DNA from: JBOFSR01 sp051651645
GTDB taxonomy: Bacteria > Spirochaetota > Spirochaetia > Treponematales > Treponemataceae
Assembly: GCA_051651645.1 (NCBI GenBank)
Contig: JBOFSR010000043.1
Span: forward strand, 1 to 8,664
DNA: 8,664 nucleotides
Direction: 5' to 3'
Shown: positions 1 to 6,389 of the stretch, one piece after another
Position numbering within the stretch: position 1 is the first letter of the stretch
Layout of the letters: each line of letters begins with the position of its first letter
Made by a program: the position numbers and the translations under genes
Notes under the pieces: model-generated
The model's database searches: none
Told to the model about the DNA's origin: nothing
Seen by the model: the letters and a program-made list of their open reading frames with translations, nothing else

Positions 1-561
1 GTATGCATCATTGAGTCGCCCGCTGTGTTTTTCTTGGCTTTCGAATGAGACGGTAACGCCCTCAATAAATGATGTTGGCAAGTGAATGCCCAATGAAGGC
101 ACAATTGTGTCTCCCATTACCGCAGATAAGCCGTGCCAAAAAGGACTTTTAATGTTTGCACTAACGGCGTGGGTGAGTTCATGTAAAAAGGTTGAGTAAA
201 TTCCTTCTTTATTAGTATCAAGGCTTCCTTCGCGTGCAAGTGTGTCAAAAAGGACAATGCGGTTATACGGAATGGGCATGTAGTAGCCATTAAGTCTATC
301 TGTATCAGGACTTACTACAACAGGAAAGCGAGCTTTTGGCTGTGTTTGTAATTTTGACGCAATTTGCACATACATTTCATCAGCTTTATTTGAAAGTAAA
401 TAAACTGTTTCGCGGGATTCCTCTGGAAAAATAAAATCAAAATACTGTGTTTTTATAACGTATAATTGGCGTGCCTTGGTAAAAACTGATGAAAACGATG
501 TTTGCGAATACGTGTGTAGTGCTAAGAGAAGAAATAGTGCGATTCCAAGCGTTTTTTTCAT
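1..561 (-). CDS. Secreted zinc metallopeptidase, peptidase MA-like, 5' part only
   Basis: Reading the minus strand from ATG at 561 gives 187 codons that stay open to the window edge, so the C-terminus is missing. A signal peptide is clear: MKK, then a hydrophobic run, with likely cleavage near Tyr-Ser-Gln around residue 20. HELTH lies at residues 127-131 (bases 169-183) and is the zinc-binding and catalytic HExxH motif. About 35 residues later LPTSFIEG places Glu167 as the probable third zinc ligand, the 'P..(W/F).EG' pattern of Peptidase_MA-type gluzincins. It should act outside the cytoplasmic membrane; the substrate is unknown. Spirochaetal relatives often continue into a long beta-propeller-like region, which cannot be seen here. 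An in-frame ATG at 567 would add two residues. No Shine-Dalgarno sequence precedes either start. It is divergent from the gene at 751. Confidence 0.68.
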   Translation of the reverse strand, partial: MKKTLGIALFLLLALHTYSQTSFSSVFTKARQLYVIKTQYFDFIFPEESRETVYLLSNKADEMYVQIASKLQTQPKARFPVVVSPDTDRLNGYYMPIPYNRIVLFDTLAREGSLDTNKEGIYSTFLHELTHAVSANIKSPFWHGLSAVMGDTIVPSLGIHLPTSFIEGVTVSFESQEKHSGRLNDAY

Positions 562-571
562 AGCCATTAGC

Positions 572-600
572 AGTGTATCATGTTTAAAGAATGCACGCAA
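572..600 (-). promoter_or_regulatory. Candidate sigma-70 promoter of the metallopeptidase gene
   Basis: On the minus strand, TTGCGT (600-595) is followed after 17 nt by TACACT (577-572). TG one base upstream of the -10 makes it an extended -10. Transcription would start within a few bases of the ATG at 567/561. This fits the lack of a ribosome binding site and suggests a leaderless or nearly leaderless mRNA. The same -10 hexamer and spacing recur at 4036-4064 and 4691-4719. Confidence 0.45.
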
Positions 601-750
601 TGAGAGCTTTTGTATGGAATCTGCGTTGTAAATGGTAAAAGGCTTTATATAAAGAAAAAAAATTTGATGGCCGTGCATATTTTAGGCTCAAACTCTGAAT
701 GATCAAAAATAAGTCTAATAAAAAAAAATTACAATCCGACAATTGTGAGT

Positions 751-1302
751 ATGAATATTAATCAGAAAAATTATAAAGTTCTTACTATTTTTTTTATTTT
801 GATTGTATGCACACTATTAGACGTGAATGCAACCTCTCTTACTTTAATGGTTAGTCAAAAAGATGGGGCAAGTACGTTGCTTCGTAAAACAACACAGATT
901 GTTGAGGATTCTTTGCTTGAGTTCTTTTTTGATAGCGGTATTGTTGTTTCAAACGAGCCTATTTCGACAAAGGGCAAAGAAAAGCAAATAAAGAAAAAGA
1001 TTTATGAGACTGCAAGTCAGGGAAACTGTGATTACGTGTTGGCTCTAACAATAAACTATAAAAAAAATACATCAAAAAGTTCAGAAAAAATTTTACTTGA
1101 CGATATTGTAAATATAGGGTGGGAAGTTGTGGATACCTTAACGGATGATGTTTTGTTTCGAGGAGAGAAAGTTCCTCAAGTCAATCATATTGCCGTTAAA
1201 AACAGCTTGGAAGTAATAAATGCGGTTAATGACTTTACCTGCGAGCTTGGCAAGGAAATAATAGATGGCTTGAGCCTACACAAATATAGGAAGGAAAGAT
1301 GA
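751..1302 (+). CDS. Exported protein of unknown function, first gene of envelope operon
   Basis: This is a 183-residue protein that I do not recognise. The N-terminus is basic and then hydrophobic (VLTIFFILIV), followed by Cys and later NATS. It is therefore exported, either with cleavage after Asn-Ala or, under the looser spirochaetal lipobox, as a lipoprotein at that Cys. The rest is a mixed alpha/beta domain with a Lys-rich stretch. I chose ATG 751; a GTG at 745 is in frame and adds two residues, and neither has a good ribosome binding site. Its stop overlaps the next start (ATGA at 1299-1302), so it is translationally coupled to the RlpA-like/SPOR gene. The shared operon suggests a role at the cell envelope, but that is inference. 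No convincing promoter was found in 568-744. Confidence 0.7.
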   Translation: MNINQKNYKVLTIFFILIVCTLLDVNATSLTLMVSQKDGASTLLRKTTQIVEDSLLEFFFDSGIVVSNEPISTKGKEKQIKKKIYETASQGNCDYVLALTINYKKNTSKSSEKILLDDIVNIGWEVVDTLTDDVLFRGEKVPQVNHIAVKNSLEVINAVNDFTCELGKEIIDGLSLHKYRKER

Positions 1303-2231
1303 AACGATTAATTATTGTTTTAATTGTACTTGTAATGTTTTTTCAATTTACTTTTACTCAATCAGCTGCATGGGAGGGACGTGCAGCAATTGGTAATAAA
1401 AGATCTTTTGCACAAGAAGGTAGATTTGGTATTACGCGTGTTTTTCCTGTAGGAGAGCCCGTCGAAGTAACAAATACAGCAAATGGTTTAAAAACAACAG
1501 TAATTATTTCTGCAAACTCAAATGTCCCTGGTGTATTGATAACACTTTCTCCTGCTGCAGCTAGTGAAATAGGCCTTAGTGGCGGTGTTAATAATAATGT
1601 TATATTAGGAAGAGGAGGGGAGGAACTTGTCGCTGTTGGTGATCCACCACCTCCGCCACCTCCTGCTCCGACGCCAGCACCTACCCCCGCTCCGACTCCT
1701 GCTCCCACGCCAGAGCCGACACCTGAACCAACTCCAGAGCCTATAGTAGAGGCAACGCCAGCACCGACTCCTGCTCCCACGCCAGTACCAACGCCAGCTC
1801 CTGCTCCGACCCCAGTTCCGCAACAAGTGATTGCAAAGGTTGAGCATACGAATATTGAGTTAATAAATGAGCCTGAACAGGAGAAGATTGTTGCTAAAGA
1901 TATACCAACAGAGGTTGTTCCTGAAGTAAAAGTTGTTGAAAAGCCTGTGCCCCAAAAGGGAGGACAAAAATCAAAGTATGATGATTATTTGCTTCGCGGT
2001 TTAATTTTGGCTCGAAATAGTTACTTTGTTCAGTTAGGCGTTTTTGATGAAGAGTACGTTATTGATAAAATTATTGAAAAGCATTCAGCAAAATATCCAT
2101 TACTTTTAGTTGAAGGAAAGAATAATAGTTATACGATACTTGTTGGTGCGTTAAGTTTTGATGAGTATCAATCTGTTCTAAACAGGTTTAAACGAACGGG
2201 TTATCCCCATGCGTTTGTGAAAAAGTTTTAA
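1299..2231 (+). CDS. RlpA-like double-psi beta-barrel protein with Pro-rich linker and SPOR domain
   Basis: The protein has 310 residues. A signal peptide (about 1-21) is followed by an RlpA-like double-psi barrel (about 25-93). The landmark motifs are FPVGEPVEVTN (49-59), then NG, and LSPAAASEIGL (83-93). A linker of Pro-Thr/Ala/Glu repeats spans 116-174, and a SPOR domain spans about 241-310 (SYFVQLGVF at its start). RlpA proteins act on septal peptidoglycan, and SPOR binds denuded glycan strands, so a periplasmic, wall-associated role is expected. The acidic residue of the usual 'NDRGP' segment is replaced by a SANSN-type sequence and 'DLS' reads TLS, so lytic transglycosylase activity is doubtful. 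AGGAAGG just upstream (from 1288) is the ribosome binding site. The gene is coupled by ATGA overlap to the exported protein upstream and followed by a terminator. Confidence 0.8.
   Translation: MKRLIIVLIVLVMFFQFTFTQSAAWEGRAAIGNKRSFAQEGRFGITRVFPVGEPVEVTNTANGLKTTVIISANSNVPGVLITLSPAAASEIGLSGGVNNNVILGRGGEELVAVGDPPPPPPPAPTPAPTPAPTPAPTPEPTPEPTPEPIVEATPAPTPAPTPVPTPAPAPTPVPQQVIAKVEHTNIELINEPEQEKIVAKDIPTEVVPEVKVVEKPVPQKGGQKSKYDDYLLRGLILARNSYFVQLGVFDEEYVIDKIIEKHSAKYPLLLVEGKNNSYTILVGALSFDEYQSVLNRFKRTGYPHAFVKKF
1644..1820 (+). repeat. Degenerate tandem repeat encoding the Pro-rich linker
   Basis: Here the DNA is a run of imperfect 6- and 12-bp repeats encoding seven prolines and then APTP/EPTP units. 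It is likely to vary in length by slippage in multiples of the codon. The long open minus-strand frames over this region are by-products of its GC-rich composition. Confidence 0.75.
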
Positions 2232-2237
2232 TTTCTG

Positions 2238-2268
2238 AAAATACCATTATTTTTATAGTGGTATTTTT
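2238..2268 (+). terminator. Intrinsic terminator after the SPOR gene
   Basis: AAAATACCA (2238-2246) pairs perfectly with TGGTATTTT (2259-2267), with a 12-nt loop and a T run. The hairpin starts 6 nt after the SPOR gene stop. It ends the envelope operon, so asd needs its own promoter or readthrough. Confidence 0.75.
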
Positions 2269-2302
2269 GCTTTATTATTTGTATGTTTATTTAGAGGTTA
2301 GA

Positions 2303-3406
2303 ATGAGTAAAATTGCTGTAGGTATTTTAGGTGCAACGGGGATGGTTGGTCAAAAATATATTCACTTGCTTGAAAATCATCCGTGGTTTGAAGTTAGCTA
2401 TGTTGCGGCAAGCTCACGCTCTGCAGGAAAAAAATATCGTGATGCGGTGCAAAATCGCTGGCTGGTTGGATCTGCCATTAATCCTGCGGTAGAAAATTTA
2501 GTGGTCGAAGATGCCTTGGATGTTGAAAAAGCGATTGGAAAATGCAGTTTTGTCTTTAGTGCAATTGAGCTTGAAAGTAAGAGTGCGATTCAAAATCTTG
2601 AAAATCAGTATGCTGCAAAGGGAATGCCAGTCGTTTCAAATGCATCGGCTCATCGGTGGACGCAAAACGTTCCGATGCTTATTCCTGAAATTAATGCCGA
2701 TCACGTGCAAATTATTAAAAATCAGCAAGAAGCAAACGGTTGGAAAAAGGGATTTATTGCGGTAAAGCCAAATTGTTCTATTCAAAGTTATATGATTCCT
2801 ATTTTTGCCTTGCAACAAGCGGGTTTTCCTATAAAAAAAATGATTGTTACAACAATGCAGGCAACATCAGGGGCAGGATATCCGGGCGTTCCATCCTTTG
2901 ATATGATTGATAATATCGTTCCTTTTATTGGGGGCGAGGAAGAAAAGACGGAAAAAGAGCCGCTGAAAATTTTTGGTTCCATTCAAAACGGGGCGATTGT
3001 AAATGCTACAAGTCCTGTAATTAGTGCCCATTGCAATCGTGTGCCAGTGATTGATGGCCATACGGCGTGTGTGAGTTTGGAATTTGATGTGCCGAGCGAC
3101 AAAAAACCGACTTTGCAACAAATTGAAAAGATTTGGCAGGATTTTTCATCGGTACCACAGGATCTTGACTTGCCATCAGCCCCTAAAAATCCGATAATCA
3201 TACGCCATGAAACTAATCGTCCACAACCACGGCGAGACAGAGATAGCGATAAAGCGATGGCGGTAACGGTAGGGCGACTTCGAGAATGCCCGCTTTTTGA
3301 TATTCGCTTTGTGGGACTTTCTCATAATACTGTTCGCGGAGCTGCAGGTGGGGGAATTTTGAATGCCGAGTTATTAAAGGCAAAAGGCTTTTTTGATAAC
3401 TTATAA
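2303..3406 (+). CDS. asd: Aspartate-semialdehyde dehydrogenase
   Basis: The enzyme (367 residues) reduces aspartyl phosphate to aspartate semialdehyde with NADPH, the branch point to lysine/diaminopimelate, threonine and methionine. Visible motifs: nucleotide-binding GATGMVG (10-16), the catalytic Cys158 in KPNCS, ATSGAGYPG (187-195), Arg246 and His253 in NRVPVIDGHTA as the substrate and acid-base residues, and NTVRGAAGG near the C-terminus. Length and motifs fit the archaeal/eukaryotic-type Asd branch found in some bacteria. I chose ATG 2303 because AGAGG lies 5 nt upstream and the protein then begins MSKIAVGILG. A GTG at 2258 is in frame but inside the terminator hairpin. The lipoprotein gene follows after 16 nt with no terminator between, so the two are probably cotranscribed. 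Confidence 0.95.
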   Translation: MSKIAVGILGATGMVGQKYIHLLENHPWFEVSYVAASSRSAGKKYRDAVQNRWLVGSAINPAVENLVVEDALDVEKAIGKCSFVFSAIELESKSAIQNLENQYAAKGMPVVSNASAHRWTQNVPMLIPEINADHVQIIKNQQEANGWKKGFIAVKPNCSIQSYMIPIFALQQAGFPIKKMIVTTMQATSGAGYPGVPSFDMIDNIVPFIGGEEEKTEKEPLKIFGSIQNGAIVNATSPVISAHCNRVPVIDGHTACVSLEFDVPSDKKPTLQQIEKIWQDFSSVPQDLDLPSAPKNPIIIRHETNRPQPRRDRDSDKAMAVTVGRLRECPLFDIRFVGLSHNTVRGAAGGGILNAELLKAKGFFDNL

Positions 3407-3422
3407 TTTGGAGGAATTATTA

Positions 3423-3983
3423 ATGAAGAAAAATCGATTTATTATTCTTGTCAGTGCTTCCTTTTTTTTAATTATACTTTCTTGCTTGTCAACGACAAAA
3501 CAAGATGGCACAGAGAAAAAACAAAAACAAGCCGCGTATAGTCCTCAGTTGATTAAAGAATACAATCAAGCAGTAAAAGATCTTGATGTTAAAATAGGCA
3601 TTGAAGAGTATATTTTTGATAAAGAACAAATTATACGCAAAGTTGCTGAGCTTGATAACATTATTTTGAATGCTGACTTTGAAAAATGGAAGGAATATAT
3701 TAGTCCTGAGTCGGTAACGTATTGGTCAACGCGAAAAAATTTAAATATGCTTTCACGTATGTATGCCGCTAAGGGAGTTGGATTTGCCTCCTTTAAAGAA
3801 TACTTTACGGAATATGTGGTGCGCTCTCGCCTTGAAAGTCATCCTGATGAAATTCGCTATATTAATCCAAAGTATGTCAAAGTCGTAGAAATCAAGGGCG
3901 CCAAAGATATTATTTTCTATGAATTTGTAAAAAATGCCCAAAGAGAGTGGCTGATTCGCTTGCGAACGCTCAACGATAGGTAA
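3423..3983 (+). CDS. Small lipoprotein of unknown function
   Basis: The product has 186 residues. ATG 3423 is preceded at 8 nt by a strong GGAGG (3410-3414). The N-terminus is MKKNR, a hydrophobic segment, and a lipobox-like IILSC, so it should be a lipid-anchored envelope protein cleaved at that Cys. After a Lys/Gln-rich tether the rest is helical and charged (EEYIFDKEQIIRKVAELDN, FEKWKEYISPESVTYW). That pattern, with repeated aromatic residues, is common in treponemal lipoproteins of unknown role. It is the second gene of a likely asd transcript; no functional link to Asd is evident. The AT-rich 3984-4035 after it has only a weak A/T-only inverted repeat, so termination there is uncertain. 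Confidence 0.75.
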   Translation: MKKNRFIILVSASFFLIILSCLSTTKQDGTEKKQKQAAYSPQLIKEYNQAVKDLDVKIGIEEYIFDKEQIIRKVAELDNIILNADFEKWKEYISPESVTYWSTRKNLNMLSRMYAAKGVGFASFKEYFTEYVVRSRLESHPDEIRYINPKYVKVVEIKGAKDIIFYEFVKNAQREWLIRLRTLNDR

Positions 3984-4035
3984 GTTTATTAATCTTAAAG
4001 CATTTTTTGTAAATACTCTTTCACAAAAAAAATAT

Positions 4036-4064
4036 TTGACTTTTGACTCATTCAGTAGTACACT
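4036..4064 (+). promoter_or_regulatory. Sigma-70 promoter of dfx
   Basis: TTGACT (4036-4041), 17-nt spacer, TACACT (4059-4064). The -35 lies in a direct repeat: TTTGACT occurs twice in tandem (4035-4041 and 4042-4048), which could serve a regulator. Predicted start is near 4071, giving a leader of about 65 nt. Confidence 0.6.
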
Positions 4065-4135
4065 TTAAAAATTGGGTTTTATCCTAAAAGGGGTACAACC
4101 TTATACTTTTTATATGCAGAGAAAAGGAGTAACAG

Positions 4136-4513
4136 ATGAAAGAGCAAAAATTTTTTCGTTGTAGACACTGCGGAAACCTTATTGAGATGCTTCATGACAG
4201 TGGAGTAAAAATTAAGTGTTGTGGTGAAGATATGGGTGAGCTTATACCAAACACAGTAGAAGCTGCTACAGAAAAACATGTTCCTGTTGCAACACAAAAT
4301 GGCAACACTGTTGTTGTAAAAATTGGTGATGTGGAGCATCCGATGGAGGAGAAGCACTATATCGAGTGGATTTATATACAAACTGAAGGTGGCGGACAAC
4401 GCAAAAATCTTAAACCTGGCGAAAAGCCTGTAGCCGAGTTTGAACTTAAAAATGATAAACTTGTTGCCGTTTTTGCTTATTGCAATATTCATGGGCTTTG
4501 GAAAAAAGTTTAA
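4136..4513 (+). CDS. dfx: Desulfoferrodoxin / superoxide reductase
   Basis: The protein (125 residues) is cytoplasmic and reduces superoxide to hydrogen peroxide without making oxygen, a typical defence of anaerobes and microaerophiles. The N-terminal desulforedoxin site (center I) has all four ligands: Cys9, Cys12, Cys28, Cys29. The catalytic iron (center II) has His48, His68, His74, Cys116 and His119, with the EKHVPV and HPMEEKHYI motifs and the C-terminal CNIHGLW; Glu46-Lys47 supply the conserved lysine loop. It is therefore a two-center enzyme, unlike the T. pallidum protein, which is known to lack center I ligands. AAGGAG (4124-4129) precedes ATG 4136 by 6 nt. It has its own promoter and a terminator just after the stop, so it is monocistronic. 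Confidence 0.95.
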   Translation: MKEQKFFRCRHCGNLIEMLHDSGVKIKCCGEDMGELIPNTVEAATEKHVPVATQNGNTVVVKIGDVEHPMEEKHYIEWIYIQTEGGGQRKNLKPGEKPVAEFELKNDKLVAVFAYCNIHGLWKKV

Positions 4514-4519
4514 ATAATA

Positions 4520-4580
4520 AAAAACTCATTGTTTTTGCATTGTAATTTTTTTGTAAAATTCTGTAAGACAATGAGTTTTT
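4520..4580 (+). terminator. Long-loop inverted repeat terminating dfx
   Basis: AAAAACTCATTGT (4520-4532) pairs perfectly over 13 bp with ACAATGAGTTTTT (4568-4580), ending in T5. It starts 6 nt after the dfx stop. The 35-nt loop is unusually long for an intrinsic terminator. The A-run on the other side means it could also stop minus-strand transcripts. Confidence 0.65.
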
Positions 4581-4610
4581 ATAACATGATACAAATACAA
4601 TTATTAGTCT

Positions 4611-4663
4611 GATTTACAGATAAATCAAAAAAGAGTGTAGTAAAAAACTATACTCTTTTTTTT
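4611..4663 (+). terminator. Hairpin plus intrinsic terminator in tandem
   Basis: GATTTA-CAGA-TAAATC (4611-4626) is a 6-bp stem with a tetraloop. It is followed with no gap by a 14-bp stem (4627-4640 with 4648-4661, one G-T pair, 7-nt loop) that ends in a T8 run. The second stem is a strong terminator. Being 30 nt beyond the dfx terminator, it is either a backup or the end of a separate short RNA from 4581-4663. Confidence 0.7.
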
Positions 4664-4690
4664 AGCTCCAACCAAGTAAGAAAAAATAGG

Positions 4691-4719
4691 TTGCACGTTA
4701 AAACTTTTTTCTATACACT
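4691..4719 (+). promoter_or_regulatory. Sigma-70 promoter of the RM-like gene
   Basis: TTGCAC (4691-4696), 17-nt spacer, TACACT (4714-4719). This uses the same -10 hexamer and spacing as the promoters at 4036 and 572. The predicted start near 4726 leaves a leader of about 28 nt before ATG 4754. Confidence 0.55.
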
Positions 4720-4753
4720 GATAAAAACGTATTTCTAAGTCGTGTTTTCAAAA

Positions 4754-5680
4754 ATGAGTGAAATAAAAACTATTGATATAAAAGAAAATAATATTCTCAA
4801 GCTCGATAAACAGCTTTTATCAATTCTTTTAAAAGATATGACAACTAAAAAAAATATTTTGTGGGCTACCGATAATTATGCAAAATATGGATATTCTTTT
4901 ACGAGCCAAATTACAGAAGCGTCGATTACAGGGCAAAATGGCAATGTAATTAAACCGCGTACGGAAAAATCAAAAAAAGAACAATTGATCAGAGTAAAAG
5001 AAAAAGCTGAGGTTTTTACGCCAAGTTGGATTTGTAATGCACAAAATAATCTTGTTGATACTGAATGGTTTAAGCAAAAAAATGTATTTAATTTTGAGCA
5101 AGAAAAATCATGGCGAGCAACGACAAATAAAATTATATTCCCTGAGGAAAAAAATAAAACATGGCAAGATTATGTTCGGCTCAAACGACTTGAAATTACT
5201 TGCGGCGAGGCACCGTATCTTGTAAGTCGCTATGACGCAGTTACAGGAGAGTATATTCCTGTGAATCAAAGAATTGGTATGCTTGATCGAAAACTGCGTA
5301 TTATTAATGAAAATACAACAACTACTGAGCAATGGCTACAAGAAGCACTCATTGGCGTGAAAAATATATATGGCTTTGATTGGCAGGGCGACAATATTTT
5401 AATTGCACGCGAGAATCTTTTATATACTATCGTTGAACATTTTGAAGATAAATTTGAGCAAAAACTTGATCCACAAAATATGCTTGCTTTTGCAAAAGTG
5501 ATTGCGTGGAATATTTGGCAAATGGATGGACTTAAATTTGTTATTCCTCGTTCTTGTACTGCTAAAACACAAAAAGAAAAAACACTTTTCGGAATAGAAA
5601 CTATTAGCACCGAATGTGAAGGGTGCAAAAAAAATGACAACCTTAATCATAACGGTGTATATTGCATGGTTCTTGACTAG
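4754..5680 (+). CDS. 'Restriction endonuclease subunit M'-type protein, 3' end replaced by IS
   Basis: This matches a family usually annotated as restriction endonuclease subunit M, known from restriction-modification and accessory loci; its biochemical activity is not clear to me. Diagnostic segments are ILWATDNYAKYGYSF, the KAEVFTPSWICNAQNNLVD block (the VFTP/PxxV-like start of a methyltransferase region), RLEITCGEAPYLVSRYD, IGMLDRKLR, GFDWQGDNILIAREN, WNIWQMDGLKFVIP and the Cys-rich CEGCKKN...HNGVYC. No NPPY motif is visible, so it is unlikely to be a complete methyltransferase. Family members continue for roughly 30 residues after HNG(I/V)YC, but here the native frame ends at Cys (5663-5665) and the last residues and TAG come from the IS end (from 5668). 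ATG 4754 is preferred over GTG 4742 because of promoter spacing; neither has a good ribosome binding site. No partner restriction gene is present. Confidence 0.7.
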   Translation: MSEIKTIDIKENNILKLDKQLLSILLKDMTTKKNILWATDNYAKYGYSFTSQITEASITGQNGNVIKPRTEKSKKEQLIRVKEKAEVFTPSWICNAQNNLVDTEWFKQKNVFNFEQEKSWRATTNKIIFPEEKNKTWQDYVRLKRLEITCGEAPYLVSRYDAVTGEYIPVNQRIGMLDRKLRIINENTTTTEQWLQEALIGVKNIYGFDWQGDNILIARENLLYTIVEHFEDKFEQKLDPQNMLAFAKVIAWNIWQMDGLKFVIPRSCTAKTQKEKTLFGIETISTECEGCKKNDNLNHNGVYCMVLD

Positions 5681-5682
5681 CA
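5668..5682 (+). repeat. IS left terminal inverted repeat
   Basis: GGTTCTTGACTAGCA, identical over 15 bp to the complement of 6395-6409. It overlaps the last codons of the truncated RM-like frame and supplies its TAG stop. Confidence 0.85.
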
Positions 5683-5813
5683 AAATTAGGAAAACTTTAC
5701 CGTTTTTTTGATGATTGTAAATAAATCATCATTGCGATGATTGTATCTGAACTCGCATTCTTTCAAGTGTATCACAAAACTATCAGAATTACAACCATTA
5801 AATTTTGCTAGTC
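5675..5813. repeat. Internal inverted copy of the IS tip
   Basis: GACTAGCAAAATT at 5675-5687 (within and just after the left end) is repeated exactly in inverted orientation at 5801-5813, inside the transposase codons for RLAKF. The 13-bp match makes a 139-bp segment with IS-like termini. Confidence 0.5.
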
Positions 5814-5823
5814 GTCTTTTTGC

Positions 5824-5838
5824 TTAACGTACTTGTAC
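5824..5838 (-). repeat. 15-bp palindromic stop insertion 2 in transposase
   Basis: Extra segment inside the ENFWSY-AKRRL block. The plus strand holds ACGTA-CTTG-TACGT (5827-5840), a 5-bp stem with a CTTG loop. The minus strand reads an in-frame TAA. Removing 15 bp joins SY directly to AKRRL as in the family. Confidence 0.7.
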
Positions 5839-6124
5839 GTAACTCCAAAAATTTTCAATGCCATTAACGTGGCTTTTTCCTCTGACAAATTCATCATGAC
5901 TGTGATAGACTCGATAGTGATCATATCCATTTAGCACAAGCCCATCATAGGCCTTCCAGCCGTCTGTATGCACCGTTGATCCCTCTAGTATATATCCTTG
6001 AATGACAGGAATTAATTGCTCTTTTGTACAATTTTCAACAATTTTTACAAATACTTTTCCGTCCCTTTTTAACAACCCAAAAACAGGCGTTTTCCCTGCA
6101 GCCCCTCGACCTCGCTTGCCGTAC

Positions 6125-6139
6125 AAACTTGTTTGTTAA
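6125..6139 (-). repeat. 15-bp palindromic stop insertion 1 in transposase
   Basis: Extra segment between ARRV and GKRGRG. The plus strand holds ACAAA-CTTG-TTTGT (6123-6136), the same design and same CTTG loop as the insertion at 5824-5838, with an in-frame TAA on the minus strand. The two 15-mers share 9 positions including GTTAA at one end. Exact boundaries are uncertain by a few bases. Confidence 0.65.
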
Positions 6140-6389
6140 ACTCGCCGTGCACCAAAATAGCTTTCATCAACTTCAAATTCCCCACATTCTTTGCCTGCTT
6201 CAGCAATGGCTTTTTGAACAATTTTTTCACGAATAAATTTGTAATAGCTATTAATTGTATTTCGATTTACCTTCACAATTTTTGCTGCTGTCGTTGCTGT
6301 AATATCTTCACTAAAACACAAAACTATTTTATTAATTTTATATGTACTTAATCTACTGAATTTCATTTACTTACATCTTATTTGTTTTT

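Larger units (their letters stand above)
5686..6366 (-). pseudogene. ISXO2-like transposase, one frame broken by two stop-bearing insertions
   Basis: From ATG 6366 to TAA 5686 there are 227 codons in a single frame. The N-terminal helix-turn-helix region (ITATTAAKIVKVNRNTIN) is followed by the DDE-like core: EVDESYFG (first acidic residue), KRGRGAAGKTPVFGLLKR, STVHTDGWKAYDGL (second Asp) and HVNGIENFWSY (Glu region). The ending is AKRRLAKFNG...HLKECEFRYNHR. Two in-frame TAA stops interrupt it, at 6138-6136 between RRV and GKRGRG, and at 5826-5824 between ENFWSY and AKRRL. Each lies in an extra segment of about 15 bp that forms a small hairpin and has no counterpart in the family. Without them the protein would be about 216 residues, normal for the group. 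As it stands the element should not move on its own unless the stops are bypassed. Confidence 0.85.

Noticed and set aside
1358..1847. Long minus-strand frames rich in Gly-Val or Arg-Trp
   Set aside because: They are the antisense of the Pro-rich repeat in the SPOR gene and have no ribosome binding site or recognisable domain.
2258..2302. GTG start extending Asd by 15 residues
   Set aside because: It starts within the terminator hairpin. The ATG at 2303 has AGAGG at the right distance and gives the normal Asd N-terminus.
3984..4035. Terminator after the lipoprotein gene
   Set aside because: Only a TTTTTTGT/ACAAAAAA match exists; an A/T-only stem of 8 bp with a long loop is too weak to call.
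4079..4492. 137-codon minus-strand frame opposite dfx
   Set aside because: It is antisense to a gene with complete iron-ligand motifs; its composition is that of a shadow frame.
5824..6139. Translational bypass elements like T4 gene 60 or mitochondrial byps
   Set aside because: Matching take-off and landing codons are not visible at the two transposase sites; only the F-gene site has a flanking repeat, so it stays a side note.
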